This document shows positions 50,914 to 59,169 of a DNA stretch of 64,000 nt, in pieces. The DNA lies in NCBI GenBank assembly GCA_964440525.1, contig CAYTTC010000004.1, forward strand, positions 26,107 to 90,106. The letters are read 5' to 3'. The DNA is from DASWJZ01 sp964440525. Lineage in GTDB: Bacteria; Pseudomonadota; Alphaproteobacteria; Rhizobiales; Afifellaceae. The translations under genes and the position numbers were made by a program. A model generated the notes under the pieces. The model worked only from the letters and a program-made list of their open reading frames with translations, had not been told where the DNA came from and did no database searches. The number at the start of each line of letters is the position of its first letter. Positions within the stretch are counted from its first letter, which is position 1.

Positions 50914-52104
50914 TCAGGAGCCAATAAACGGACGTACCAGATTCGTGGCATCGCGGCGGAGGGTAAGCCCGAAGCCCGGCCGGTCGCTCGGCTTGATCCT
51001 TCCGTTCACCGGAATCTCGTCGCCGTCGAACAATGTGCCGAAGACGGGCTGCACGATGTCGCCGCCGGGACTCGTATTGACATATTCGCTGAACGGAATG
51101 TTCGGCTGCGACTGCACGAAATGATAGGAGTAGGCGCCCGAGGCGTGCGGCACGACCGGGATGTCGTAGGCCGACGCCATGGCACTGACGCGGAGCGCCT
51201 CCGTCAGCCCCCCCATCCACATCATGTCCGGCTGCAGAATATCGATCGCCCGCCCCTCAATCAGCGACCGGAAGCCGTAGCGCGTGTATTCGTGCTCGCC
51301 CGCGGTCCAGCGCGTGTCCGGGCAACGCTGCTTCAAGATGCGATGCCCATCGATATCGTCGGGCGAAAGCGGCTCCTCGATCCAGTAGATATCGAGCGGC
51401 TTCAACGCCTCGGCCAGCGAAACCGCGTAGCCGACATCAAGCGACATGTAGCAATCCACCATAAGCGGGAAATCGGGCCCGACCCGTTCGCGGTGGGCGG
51501 CCAGAAACTCGACATTGGCCTTGAGCCCGGCGGGCCCGTCCGCTGGCCCGTGCGGAAGAGGTACCTTGCCTCCCCAGAATCCCTGCCCTTTCGCGATTTC
51601 CGGATGCGGACCCGTGCAATAGAGAGAGATATCGTCCCGCGTCGCGCCGCCGATCAGGGCGTAGACCGGCTCTTCGCGGAGCACGCCAAGCAGGTCCCAA
51701 AGCGCGAGATCGACGACCGAAAGGGCCGCTACCGTGATGCCCTTGCGGCCATAGGGCAGGCTCGCCCGGTACATCTGATCCCAGATGCGGTTCATGTCGC
51801 GCGGCTCGGCGCCGACGAGAAAGCGGCGGAAGTGCTTCTCGATCATGAAACAGGCGGGTGGACCGCCGAGGCCGGTCGCGACGCCGACCTTGCCGCCCTT
51901 CGTCTCGATCTCGACCACGATCGAGCCGAGAACGGCGATGCCCCAGCTCGTCCGCGAAGCCTTGTATTCGGGATAACCCGACATCGGATTGGCGATCAAC
52001 GTGTCGATCAGCCAATGCCCCTTGTCGCGATCGTGATAGTCGCCGCCGGCGCCGCGCGCCTCGACGAGGAAGGCGCGGACATCGGTGATCTCGTCGCGGC
52101 GCAT
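50914..52104 (-). CDS. rhmD: L-rhamnonate dehydratase
   Basis: The 396-residue enolase-superfamily protein matches the RhmD pattern closely: KGHWLIDTLIANPMSGYPEY, RTSWGIAVLGSIVVE, VDLALWDLLG, LMVDCYMSLDV (metal Asp), WIEEPLSPDD (metal Glu), TAGEHEYTRYGF (metal Glu) and VVPHASGAYSYHF (catalytic His). It dehydrates L-rhamnonate to 2-keto-3-deoxy-L-rhamnonate. It is the last gene of the minus-strand deoxysugar operon and follows the L-rhamnose dehydrogenase gene by 8 bases. I chose the ATG at 52104 (MRRDEI). Confidence 0.88.
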   Translation of the reverse strand: MRRDEITDVRAFLVEARGAGGDYHDRDKGHWLIDTLIANPMSGYPEYKASRTSWGIAVLGSIVVEIETKGGKVGVATGLGGPPACFMIEKHFRRFLVGAEPRDMNRIWDQMYRASLPYGRKGITVAALSVVDLALWDLLGVLREEPVYALIGGATRDDISLYCTGPHPEIAKGQGFWGGKVPLPHGPADGPAGLKANVEFLAAHRERVGPDFPLMVDCYMSLDVGYAVSLAEALKPLDIYWIEEPLSPDDIDGHRILKQRCPDTRWTAGEHEYTRYGFRSLIEGRAIDILQPDMMWMGGLTEALRVSAMASAYDIPVVPHASGAYSYHFVQSQPNIPFSEYVNTSPGGDIVQPVFGTLFDGDEIPVNGRIKPSDRPGFGLTLRRDATNLVRPFIGS

Positions 52105-52112
52105 CGATTGCC

Positions 52113-52895
52113 TCACTGGAGATTGACGAACAGGCCGCCATCGACGAGGAGCGCGGCCCCGGTCACGTAGCGGGCGAGATCGGAGGCGAAGAAAACGACG
52201 ACATCGGCGATGTCCTCCGGCTTGCCAAAGCGGCCGAGTGGTACCCGGCTGTCGAGATAGGCGCGCTTTTTCGGGTCGGACCAATCGTCGCGATTGATGT
52301 CCGTCTCCACCGCGCCTGGCATGACGGAATTGCAGCGGATCTTATGCGGCCCAAGCGTGATCGCGACCGATTGCATCAGCGAGTGAACGCCGGCTTTGGT
52401 CGGCGTGTAATGCGACTGCATCGCGCCGCCGACAAGCGCGCTGATCGAGGAGATTGCAACTATCGACCCACCCCTGCCCTGTTTCACCATCTGGTTGGCC
52501 GCCGCCTGGGTGGTGAAGAAGGCGCCGCCGAGATTGACGTCGACCACCTTGCGATAAAGATCAGCCGGCATGTCGAGAAAGGCGTGAAAGGGGCAGATGC
52601 CGGCGTTCGAGACGTGTATGTCGAGTCCGCCGAAATTCTTCACCGCCGCCTCCACCAGGCGCTGGGCGGTCGCCGGATCGGCAACATCGCCCTCGACGAG
52701 AACGCCCTCACTGCCGTGGGCTCTTACCGCCGCCAACGTCTCTTCGGCCGCCGCATTGCCGCCGAAGCCGGTATCCGCCTCGCGAAAATGATTGATGACG
52801 ATACGCGCGCCCTCCCGCGCCAGCGCGACCGAAGTCGCTCGCCCGATGCCGCGCGAGCCGCCGGTGACGATCGCAACCTTTTCCTGAAGCAGCAT
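52113..52895 (-). CDS. L-rhamnose 1-dehydrogenase (SDR)
   Basis: The 260-residue SDR reads VAIVTGGSRGIGRATS, SNAGICPFHAFLDMP and YTPTKAGVHSLMQS, and ends in ALLVDGGLFVNLQ. The combination SNAGICPFHAFLDMP with the FVNLQ end is characteristic of NAD(P)-dependent L-rhamnose 1-dehydrogenases of the oxidative pathway. The product would be L-rhamnono-lactone. Rhamnonate dehydratase is encoded next and rhamnose mutarotase two genes upstream, which supports the call. Confidence 0.87.
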   Translation of the reverse strand: MLLQEKVAIVTGGSRGIGRATSVALAREGARIVINHFREADTGFGGNAAAEETLAAVRAHGSEGVLVEGDVADPATAQRLVEAAVKNFGGLDIHVSNAGICPFHAFLDMPADLYRKVVDVNLGGAFFTTQAAANQMVKQGRGGSIVAISSISALVGGAMQSHYTPTKAGVHSLMQSVAITLGPHKIRCNSVMPGAVETDINRDDWSDPKKRAYLDSRVPLGRFGKPEDIADVVVFFASDLARYVTGAALLVDGGLFVNLQ

Positions 52896-52919
52896 CGCCG
52901 CTCTGTCCCTCTCTCAGGT

Positions 52920-53692
52920 TCACGCCGCCAGCGGGCCGAGGCCGGCGGTAGCGCGAAAATCGGCGTTGCGGATATCGAGCTCCTGCCCGGCGAAGCTATC
53001 GCCGCCGCGCGTGCAGAGAAACGCCATCGCCTCCGCCGGTTCGCGCGGGCTCGTGAGCTTCTCGCGTGGCAGCTTCGCGACCGGCCCGACACCCGAGGCG
53101 CGGATCGCGCCCTGCATGGCGGTATCGACCAGACCCGGCGCAAAGCCGAAGACCCTGATTCCCCGCTCGCCATATTCGGCAACGAGCATGCGTGTCAGCA
53201 TGGCGAGGCCGGCCTTTGCCGCGCAATAGGCGCGCTCCAACCGGCCAGCGGCATATGCGCTGCTCCGGACGAGACGTTGACGATAGTGCCTCGGCCGGCG
53301 GCAATCATGGCCGGCAGCACGGCACGCGCCACCGAGGCGGCGCCCACGAGATTGACGCTGACATTCGCCGCCCATTCCGCCGGTTCGGTTTCGTGCAGCG
53401 GGCCGATCGGAACAATGATCCCGGCATTGTTGACGAGGATCGTAGGCGGGCCGAGCGCCTCGCTGGCTGCGGCGACCGCGGTCTCCACGGCGGCGGCATC
53501 GGTGACGTCGGCGGCGAGCCCGACAGCCCTGCCGCCAGCCGAGACAATCGCCGCGGCTATGGCTTCCGCATCGGCGTGCCTCCGCGCCGTGACTGCGACA
53601 GCCGCGCCCTCGCGGGCCAGCACGCGCGCCGTCTCGGCGCCGATCCCCCGCCCGGCGCCGGTAACGATGGCGATTTCGCCGTCGAGCCGCAT
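52920..53692 (-). pseudogene. Short-chain dehydrogenase, frameshifted
   Basis: The first part, starting at the ATG at 53692 (MRLDGEIAIVTGAGRGIGAE), runs to VSSGAAHMPLAGWS and then loses frame. The active-site segment AYCAAKAGLAMLTR and the rest of an SDR follow in another frame, ending ADFRATAGLGPLAA at 52920. The shift lies at about 53229-53236, where the coding strand reads AGCGCGCCTAT; removing one GC gives AGCGCCTAT and restores S-A-Y. The product as read lacks the catalytic Tyr-Lys. It could be a real mutation or a sequencing error in a GC repeat. It probably encoded a sugar-acid dehydrogenase of the pathway. Confidence 0.8.
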
Positions 53693-53694
53693 GA

Positions 53695-54009
53695 TCAGTC
53701 CATGTGCCATTGGAGCGGCAGCAGGAACGGAAATCCGCGCCGCTCGTCGACCTCGATCTTCATGATTGGAGTCATCGACTTTCCCCAGCGGGCATTGACC
53801 GGGTCGTCCTTCAGAATCGCGATGGTGCTGTCGAGGTCGTCGGTCTCGAAATAGCCGAAGAGGGTCAGGCCGTGGCGGAAGATCGAATAGTTGCGGATAC
53901 CCGCCTTCCTCAGCGCATCCAGCATCTCCGGCCAGATCTCGTCGTGGCGTTTCTTGTATTCCTCCTCGTAGCCCGGCCGGACCTCGAGCACCCAGGCGTA
54001 ATGGCTCAT
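53695..54009 (-). CDS. rhaM: L-rhamnose mutarotase
   Basis: The 104-residue protein has the RhaM pattern: YAWVLEVRPGYEEEYKKRHDEIWPEML (short motifs) with the catalytic His in RHDEIW, NYSIFRHGLTLFGYFE and MTPIMKIEVD. It interconverts anomers of L-rhamnose; a fucose-type mutarotase is the near alternative. Its start overlaps the stop of the acetoacetate-decarboxylase-like gene and its stop is 2 bases before the frameshifted SDR start. Confidence 0.88.
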   Translation of the reverse strand: MSHYAWVLEVRPGYEEEYKKRHDEIWPEMLDALRKAGIRNYSIFRHGLTLFGYFETDDLDSTIAILKDDPVNARWGKSMTPIMKIEVDERRGFPFLLPLQWHMD

Positions 54010-54797
54010 GCTTTGCCTCCCAGATAGTCATGCACGATCCGACCCGGAACCAGAGTGAAGTCAGCTCGCCAATGAAACCCGTCGAGCATGTCGACGACCG
54101 GCAGTCTGTACACCGGCGCCTGCGCGTTCGGCTGGAGCTCTACCGTGCACGGCCCGCTCCAGCATTCGTGTACGGCGACATCCGCGAGGCGCCGTGCCGT
54201 GAGCTGACGAATTGCCGGACGACCATCGATGTGGTCGACCGCCTTCAGGTTGATGTTCTCAGCGAAATCGAAATGCCGCTTCAGGCTGTCGAGTGTGTCA
54301 CGCCGCTGCTTGTAGGCCATCGTGCCGGTGAGGATGTCGATGCCGTTCCGCGCGACCGTGCCAACCACAAGATCGCCGCGATATTCGATCTTCGGCTCGC
54401 CGAGTTTCTTCGGCTGGCCATGCACCTCGCGCCCATGCGCGACGCCGACATCGGAGGACAGGAACAGGTAGGGCGAATAGGAGCCTGCGAGATCGACCCT
54501 CGGCATGCGGCAGCCGACGGAGACATTCGACTCGCCATAGGGCCCGAGCCAATCCGTGTCGTTCATTTTGTAGATATGCGCGAGCACCACGTCGCTCGTC
54601 GGCTCGAGCGGCGGGGGAAGCACCCGCGCGACGGCGGCTTCCGTCGTCCGCCAGACGAGCGTCAGCACTTCAGCGTTGCGGAACGTGAAGGGAAAAGGCG
54701 GGATCGTAGGCGCATCCCACGGCGTCGAGAAGCCGGGCCTCAGAATATCCTCGACGGTAAGGCGGTCCAGCCCGCTGGCGCGGAGGTCCTTGCTCAT
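54006..54797 (-). CDS. Acetoacetate-decarboxylase-like protein
   Basis: The 263-residue protein resembles the acetoacetate decarboxylase superfamily: SDVGVAHGREVHGQPKKLGEPKIE contains the region of the Schiff-base lysines, and the PPPLEPTSDVVLAHIYKMNDT strand precedes it (short motifs). Many superfamily members are not decarboxylases but aldolase-dehydratases or lactone-type enzymes. In this operon no lactonase is visible, so it might handle a lactone or keto acid; this is inference. Overlaps the upstream SDR stop by four bases. Confidence 0.75.
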   Translation of the reverse strand: MSKDLRASGLDRLTVEDILRPGFSTPWDAPTIPPFPFTFRNAEVLTLVWRTTEAAVARVLPPPLEPTSDVVLAHIYKMNDTDWLGPYGESNVSVGCRMPRVDLAGSYSPYLFLSSDVGVAHGREVHGQPKKLGEPKIEYRGDLVVGTVARNGIDILTGTMAYKQRRDTLDSLKRHFDFAENINLKAVDHIDGRPAIRQLTARRLADVAVHECWSGPCTVELQPNAQAPVYRLPVVDMLDGFHWRADFTLVPGRIVHDYLGGKA

Positions 54798-55579
54798 ACG
54801 GCCACCCTCGGCGGCGCGATGCCGTAGCCGGTGAAGCCGCCGGTGACGTTGATCAGCTCGCCCGTCACGAACGAAGCTTCCGGCGAGACGACATAGGCGA
54901 CTGCCGCGGCGACGTCTTCCGGCCTGCACCAGCGCCCGACGGGGATGGTCTTCAAGACCTCGGCCTCGAATGCCTCCCACGTGAGGCCGAGCTTCTCTGC
55001 CTTCTCGCGAAAATGCTTCTCCATGCCGGTGCCTGGACCGACATGCCCCGGCGCCACCGCATTCACCGTGACGCCAAAAGCGGCAAGCTCGATGGCGAGG
55101 CACTGGGTGAACCCCCACAGCGCATTCTTCGAGGCCATATAGGCGCTCGAGTACGGATTGCCGAAGCCGAGCCGCGTCACGATGTTGACAATCCGCCCGC
55201 CGCCAGCGCGCATCATCGGCTTTGCCACCGCCCGGCAGGCGAGAAACGGCCCGCGCGCATTGACGCGTTGGACGCGGTCCCAGTCGTCGTCGCTCATGTC
55301 GACGACGAGCTTCTGCACATGGATCCCGGCGGTGTTGACGAGCACATCGATGCGGCCATGGCGCGAAAGAACGGCATCCATGACCGAGGTCACCGATGCG
55401 GAGTCCGTCAGGTCGAGCGCGATTCCCTCGCCGCCGAGCGGCGCGGCAACCTCTTGGGCGCCGCTCGCATCGCGATCGGCCACCACGACGAAATGGCCGT
55501 CCGCCGCGAGCCGCGCAGAAATCGCGCGGCCAATGCCGCCGGCCCCACCAGCAACGACGGCGACTGGCGCGCTGATCAT
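54794..55579 (-). CDS. Short-chain dehydrogenase/reductase
   Basis: The 261-residue SDR shows VVAGGAGGIGRAISAR, VNTAGIHVQ (NTAG for NNAG), YMASKNALWGFTQ with the catalytic Tyr/Lys, and FVTGELINVTGGFTGYG at the end. It may be the 2-keto-3-deoxy-sugar-acid dehydrogenase of the modified rhamnose pathway or a second sugar dehydrogenase. It overlaps the sugar-isomerase gene upstream and the decarboxylase-like gene downstream. Confidence 0.85.
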   Translation of the reverse strand: MISAPVAVVAGGAGGIGRAISARLAADGHFVVVADRDASGAQEVAAPLGGEGIALDLTDSASVTSVMDAVLSRHGRIDVLVNTAGIHVQKLVVDMSDDDWDRVQRVNARGPFLACRAVAKPMMRAGGGRIVNIVTRLGFGNPYSSAYMASKNALWGFTQCLAIELAAFGVTVNAVAPGHVGPGTGMEKHFREKAEKLGLTWEAFEAEVLKTIPVGRWCRPEDVAAAVAYVVSPEASFVTGELINVTGGFTGYGIAPPRVAV

Positions 55580-56397
55580 GCGGCTTCCCAGGCGCGCACG
55601 ACGTCGCGGAGCTGGATCGTCTCGGTCAGGATGTCGTCGAAGAGCGAGTCCATGTAGTCCTGATACGTGTATTCGAGCGCCAGGTAGCCGTCGAAGCCCG
55701 CCGCCTTCAGCGTTGCGAGCTGGGCGGACATGTTGATCGTGCCCTTGGCGAGCTTCGTCTGCAGCTGGCCCATCCTCGCTTGGCGGAGATGTACGTGCCC
55801 CGCATGTGGCGCGAGGACATCGATCTCTTCCTGACGATAGCCGAGGCAGATGAAATGCCCGTAGTCGAGCGCGAGCTTCAGGCCGGGCACCTTGTCAATT
55901 AGTTCGAGCACGAGCGCCGGCGTCTCGAGATAGGAATGCACGTGCGGCTCGATCGTCAGCATGATCCCGGCCTCTGCAGCAACGGGCAGGAGCCGTTTCA
56001 GGCTCGCGGCAGATTGTTCGAGCGCCTCCTTACGCCCCTGCCCGGAGTTGACGACGCCCGGCAGCACGAAAATCACGCCGATCCCGGCGCGCTTGCAGAA
56101 GCGGACCGCCTGCCTGAGGTCGGCGACGTTCGCCTCGATGTGTCTCAGATCCGCGAGATTGCGGTCGGCGAGCGTCGAGCCGAAGAGATGGTAGAGGCAC
56201 GGAAGGTCGATCCCGAGCTCGAGCACCTCCTCGGCGACGCGTTCCGGCTCGGCGAGAAGCTTAGCCTTGTCGAGCGCCGGCCGATAGAAATAGCCGACGT
56301 CGAGGGCGCCAATCCCGAGCACCTTCGAGATGCCAGCTGCTTCCTGAAGAGAACAGGCCGGCAGCGACCAGGAGGTGAGCGAGAGCTTGAAGGCCAT
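55576..56397 (-). CDS. Sugar phosphate isomerase/epimerase (TIM barrel, xylose-isomerase-like)
   Basis: The ~273-residue AP-endonuclease-2-type barrel shows FKLSLTSWSLP, MLTIEPHVHSYLETP (metal Glu and His), KLALDYGHFICLG (metal Asp/His), HAGHVHLRQARMG and YLALEYTYQDYM (final Glu). The spacing fits IolE/IolI/rhamnose-isomerase-like sugar epimerases. It starts at an ATG within the stop of the Gfo/Idh/MocA gene; a GTG one codon upstream is the alternative. Confidence 0.84.
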   Translation of the reverse strand: MAFKLSLTSWSLPACSLQEAAGISKVLGIGALDVGYFYRPALDKAKLLAEPERVAEEVLELGIDLPCLYHLFGSTLADRNLADLRHIEANVADLRQAVRFCKRAGIGVIFVLPGVVNSGQGRKEALEQSAASLKRLLPVAAEAGIMLTIEPHVHSYLETPALVLELIDKVPGLKLALDYGHFICLGYRQEEIDVLAPHAGHVHLRQARMGQLQTKLAKGTINMSAQLATLKAAGFDGYLALEYTYQDYMDSLFDDILTETIQLRDVVRAWEAA

Positions 56398-57437
56398 CAC
56401 ACTCTCTCCATGCGTCCGCTCTCAGCGGAACGGTACATCGCGTCAAGCACCTCGACCGCTCGCATGCCGGTCTCGCCCGGCGCACTGTTGTTCGCCTGAC
56501 GACCGAGGCAGAGGTTAACGAGAACGCGAAGCGGTTCGTCGCAGGAATAGGCGCCGTCGCCAGCCTTCAGCGCAATGACCTCGTCCTTGCCGTCGCGGCG
56601 GCGAAGCTCCAGCCGCTCGCGTTCAATGTCGAGGAGGAGCACGCCTTCCGAGCCGAAGATGCGAATATCGATCTGGACGGGCCTGCCTTTGGGCAGGGTC
56701 GCTGCGCCGGAGAGGGCGGCCGTTGCGCCGCCGGTGAAGCGGACCACCGCCGCATCATAATAGTCGACTGCCGCTGGCGACTTGCCGGTCAGCGCGAAGA
56801 CCTCCCGCGGCTCAAGATCGGGGGCGATGTGGAAGAGAAGGCCGAGGGGGTGAACGAGCTGACCCCAGCCGAAGCCGCCGGCGCCCTTCGGATCCGCCCA
56901 GGTCGAGGCCGGTGGCCGGAACATTGCGCCCTCCGTCTCCTTCATCGGCTGGCCCGCAAAAAGATCGTCGAGCGCGTTAGCCATCTGCAAGACGACGTGC
57001 TCGATCCGTCCGACCCTCTTTGCGAGACGCCGCGCATCCTCGGTCCAGAACTTGAAGTTCCAGCCGTAGGGGACGACGATTTCTCGGCCCGCCCGCCTCG
57101 CCCGGGCCACGAGGTCGCGCGCGTCCTTTGCCGTCGTGGTCATCGGTTTCTCCACGAGCACGTGGCAACCCTTCCCCAGCGCCGCCGACGCATGCTCATA
57201 GTGAAGCACGTGCGGCGAGGAGACGACGACGCCGTCCATCGGCACTGCGTCGAGCATGGCGCGATAGTCCTCGAATCCCTGCTCGATTCCAAACGTCTCC
57301 TGCACCTTGGCCAGCTCGACCGCGCCGAGACGGTTGACCGCAACGATCTCGCAGTCCGGATTGGCCCTCAGCACCGGTATGTGGTTGGCGACAGCCCACC
57401 AGCCGGCGCCGATAATCCCGATCCGGGCCTTGCTCAT
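56397..57437 (-). CDS. Gfo/Idh/MocA-family oxidoreductase
   Basis: The 346-residue protein has the N-terminal Rossmann motif IGIIGAGWWAVANHIPVL, the VLVEKPMTTTAKDARDLV stretch with the family EKP motif near residue 95, and the C-terminal alpha/beta domain with GWGQLVHPLGLLFHIAP. Such enzymes oxidise sugars or cyclitols with NAD(P). It is paired with the TIM-barrel epimerase, a frequent arrangement in cyclitol and deoxysugar catabolism. Its ATG overlaps the GntR gene stop. Confidence 0.88.
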   Translation of the reverse strand: MSKARIGIIGAGWWAVANHIPVLRANPDCEIVAVNRLGAVELAKVQETFGIEQGFEDYRAMLDAVPMDGVVVSSPHVLHYEHASAALGKGCHVLVEKPMTTTAKDARDLVARARRAGREIVVPYGWNFKFWTEDARRLAKRVGRIEHVVLQMANALDDLFAGQPMKETEGAMFRPPASTWADPKGAGGFGWGQLVHPLGLLFHIAPDLEPREVFALTGKSPAAVDYYDAAVVRFTGGATAALSGAATLPKGRPVQIDIRIFGSEGVLLLDIERERLELRRRDGKDEVIALKAGDGAYSCDEPLRVLVNLCLGRQANNSAPGETGMRAVEVLDAMYRSAESGRMERV

Positions 57438-58153
57438 GCCGACGTGCTCATGGCGTCGAGAGTTGAGCGATGGACGTTCCGCATGTGGACCACCATCGCC
57501 TTTTCCGCCGCATCGGCGTCACGCGCGGAAAACGCCGCAACGATCGCCTTGTGATCGGCGAGCGATTGCTTGAGCACGCCGGGCGTTTCGGACGCGATCC
57601 GCCGATATTCCATGCCGAGCACGTAGAGCGAGTGCGATACGCGCACCAGGAACGGGTTGCCGGTTGCCTCCATGATCGTGCGGTGGAACTCGAGGTCGGA
57701 CACGCGAAAGCCGAGGGCATCGTTGACGAGGTTCCGCTGCACCACGACGATCGCCGCGAGCCGCTCGATATCCGTCTCGGACAGGCGCTCAGCCGCCATG
57801 CGGGCGATTCCGCCATCGACGAGAACGCGGGACTCATACAGCGCGTGAACGTTCTGCGTATTCAGCGTGATCAGAAACTGCAGCGGCCCGAGAAGATCTG
57901 CCGCATCGAGCGACGAGATGTACGCGCCGCCGCCTTGGCGGGTCTTGACGACGCCGAGAATCTGCAGGCCGCGCATCGCCTCGCGAAGGCTCGGGCGGCT
58001 CACCTGCAGCATCTGCGCGAGATCGCGCTCAGGCGGGAGTTGGTCCCCCGGCTTGAGATTTCCCGTCCGAACCAGATCGAGAATCTTCTTGGCGACCTGG
58101 TCGGCTACCGAGTTCCGCTCCACCGGCGATAGAATAGGCAGCGCCTCCGTCAT
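57434..58153 (-). CDS. GntR-family regulator, FadR/FCD subfamily
   Basis: The 239-residue regulator has the N-terminal winged helix (NLKPGDQLPPERDLAQMLQVSRPSLREAM; short motifs) and from about residue 85 an FCD ligand domain (ALYESRVLVDGGIARMAAERL, DLEFHRTIMEATGNPFL with metal-binding Asp/His, and ADHKAIVAAFSARDADAAEKAM). FCD regulators respond to sugar acids or organic acids. It lies within the deoxysugar operon, two bases after the permease gene, and probably binds the palindrome at 62014-62032. Confidence 0.9.
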   Translation of the reverse strand: MTEALPILSPVERNSVADQVAKKILDLVRTGNLKPGDQLPPERDLAQMLQVSRPSLREAMRGLQILGVVKTRQGGGAYISSLDAADLLGPLQFLITLNTQNVHALYESRVLVDGGIARMAAERLSETDIERLAAIVVVQRNLVNDALGFRVSDLEFHRTIMEATGNPFLVRVSHSLYVLGMEYRRIASETPGVLKQSLADHKAIVAAFSARDADAAEKAMVVHMRNVHRSTLDAMSTSA

Positions 58154-58154
58154 C

Positions 58155-59156
58155 TCAGTCGCCCAGCGCGCGGGTGCGGATCTGGTCGAGGCTGACAGCG
58201 AGCATCAGCACGATGCCACGCGTCACGTCCTGCCAGAAGCTCGATACGTCGATCAGCGTCAGCCCGTTGTTGAGCGTGCCGAGGATCAGCACTGCGAGCA
58301 GCGTCCCCCAGACGCTGCCGCGCCCGCCGTAGAGGCTGGTGCCGCCGAGGATGATGGCTGCGATAACCGTCAACAGATGCGGCGATGCGGCGTTCGGGGC
58401 GGCCGCGCCGAGCATTGCCCCGAGAATCGTGCCGGCGACGGCGCCGCTGATGCCCGAGACGATGTAGAGGGTCATCTGCACGCGCTCGACCGGCAGGCCA
58501 ATGAGCCGGCTCGCCTCCGCGTTTCCGCCCGCCGCGTAAACGAACCGGCCGAAGCGCGTGCGCCGCAGCACCACCGAGAGGACGAGATAGGCCGCGATCA
58601 TCAGGATGAACGGGACCGGGATGTTGAAGAGCCGGCCTGAACCCACCCAGTTGAAGCCGGGAACCATGAGCGCGCGGGTCAAGCCGCCGGTCAGGATGAG
58701 CGCCGTGCCCGAGACGATGCTCATCATGCCGAGTGTCACGATCAGGGGATTGAGCTTCAGCCGCGTTGCGAAGAGGCCGTTGACCGCGCCAATAGCACCG
58801 CCGATGACGAGGACGCCAAGCGCCGCAAGCCAGATGTGCAGGCCGGCACCGTGAAGAACCGCGATCATCACACCGGAGAGACCCGCAATCGCCGCCACGG
58901 AGAGGTCGAGCCCGCCGGCGATGATAAGCGGCGTGCCCGCCGCCGCCATCAATCCAATGAAGGCGACGTTCGAGCCGATCGCCATCATGTTGCGGAGCGT
59001 CAGAAAGAACGGGGAGAGGACCGAGAAGACGAGGAGCAGCCCGAGATAGAAGATGAGAAGAATGGCAACCCCCGACCATGTCTGGCCGAGAAGCGCGAGC
59101 AGCCGCTGCCGCAACGGCGAGGTCGAAGGTTCGGGGCGAACATTGGCCGCTGTCAT
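58155..59156 (-). CDS. Sugar ABC transporter permease (RbsC type)
   Basis: The ~333-residue permease contains IGLMAAAGTPLIIAGGLDLSVAAIAGLSGV, TRLKLNPLIVTLGMMSIVSGTALI, RRTRFGRFVYAAGGNAEASRLIGLPV and ILGGTSLYGGRGSVWG (short motifs), all RbsC marks. I prefer the ATG at 59156 (MTAANVR), 13 bases after the ATPase stop; an ATG at 59180 would overlap that gene. It belongs to the importer encoded with the deoxysugar enzymes. Confidence 0.88.
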   Translation of the reverse strand: MTAANVRPEPSTSPLRQRLLALLGQTWSGVAILLIFYLGLLLVFSVLSPFFLTLRNMMAIGSNVAFIGLMAAAGTPLIIAGGLDLSVAAIAGLSGVMIAVLHGAGLHIWLAALGVLVIGGAIGAVNGLFATRLKLNPLIVTLGMMSIVSGTALILTGGLTRALMVPGFNWVGSGRLFNIPVPFILMIAAYLVLSVVLRRTRFGRFVYAAGGNAEASRLIGLPVERVQMTLYIVSGISGAVAGTILGAMLGAAAPNAASPHLLTVIAAIILGGTSLYGGRGSVWGTLLAVLILGTLNNGLTLIDVSSFWQDVTRGIVLMLAVSLDQIRTRALGD

Positions 59157-59169
59157 CGCTTCAACGGAT

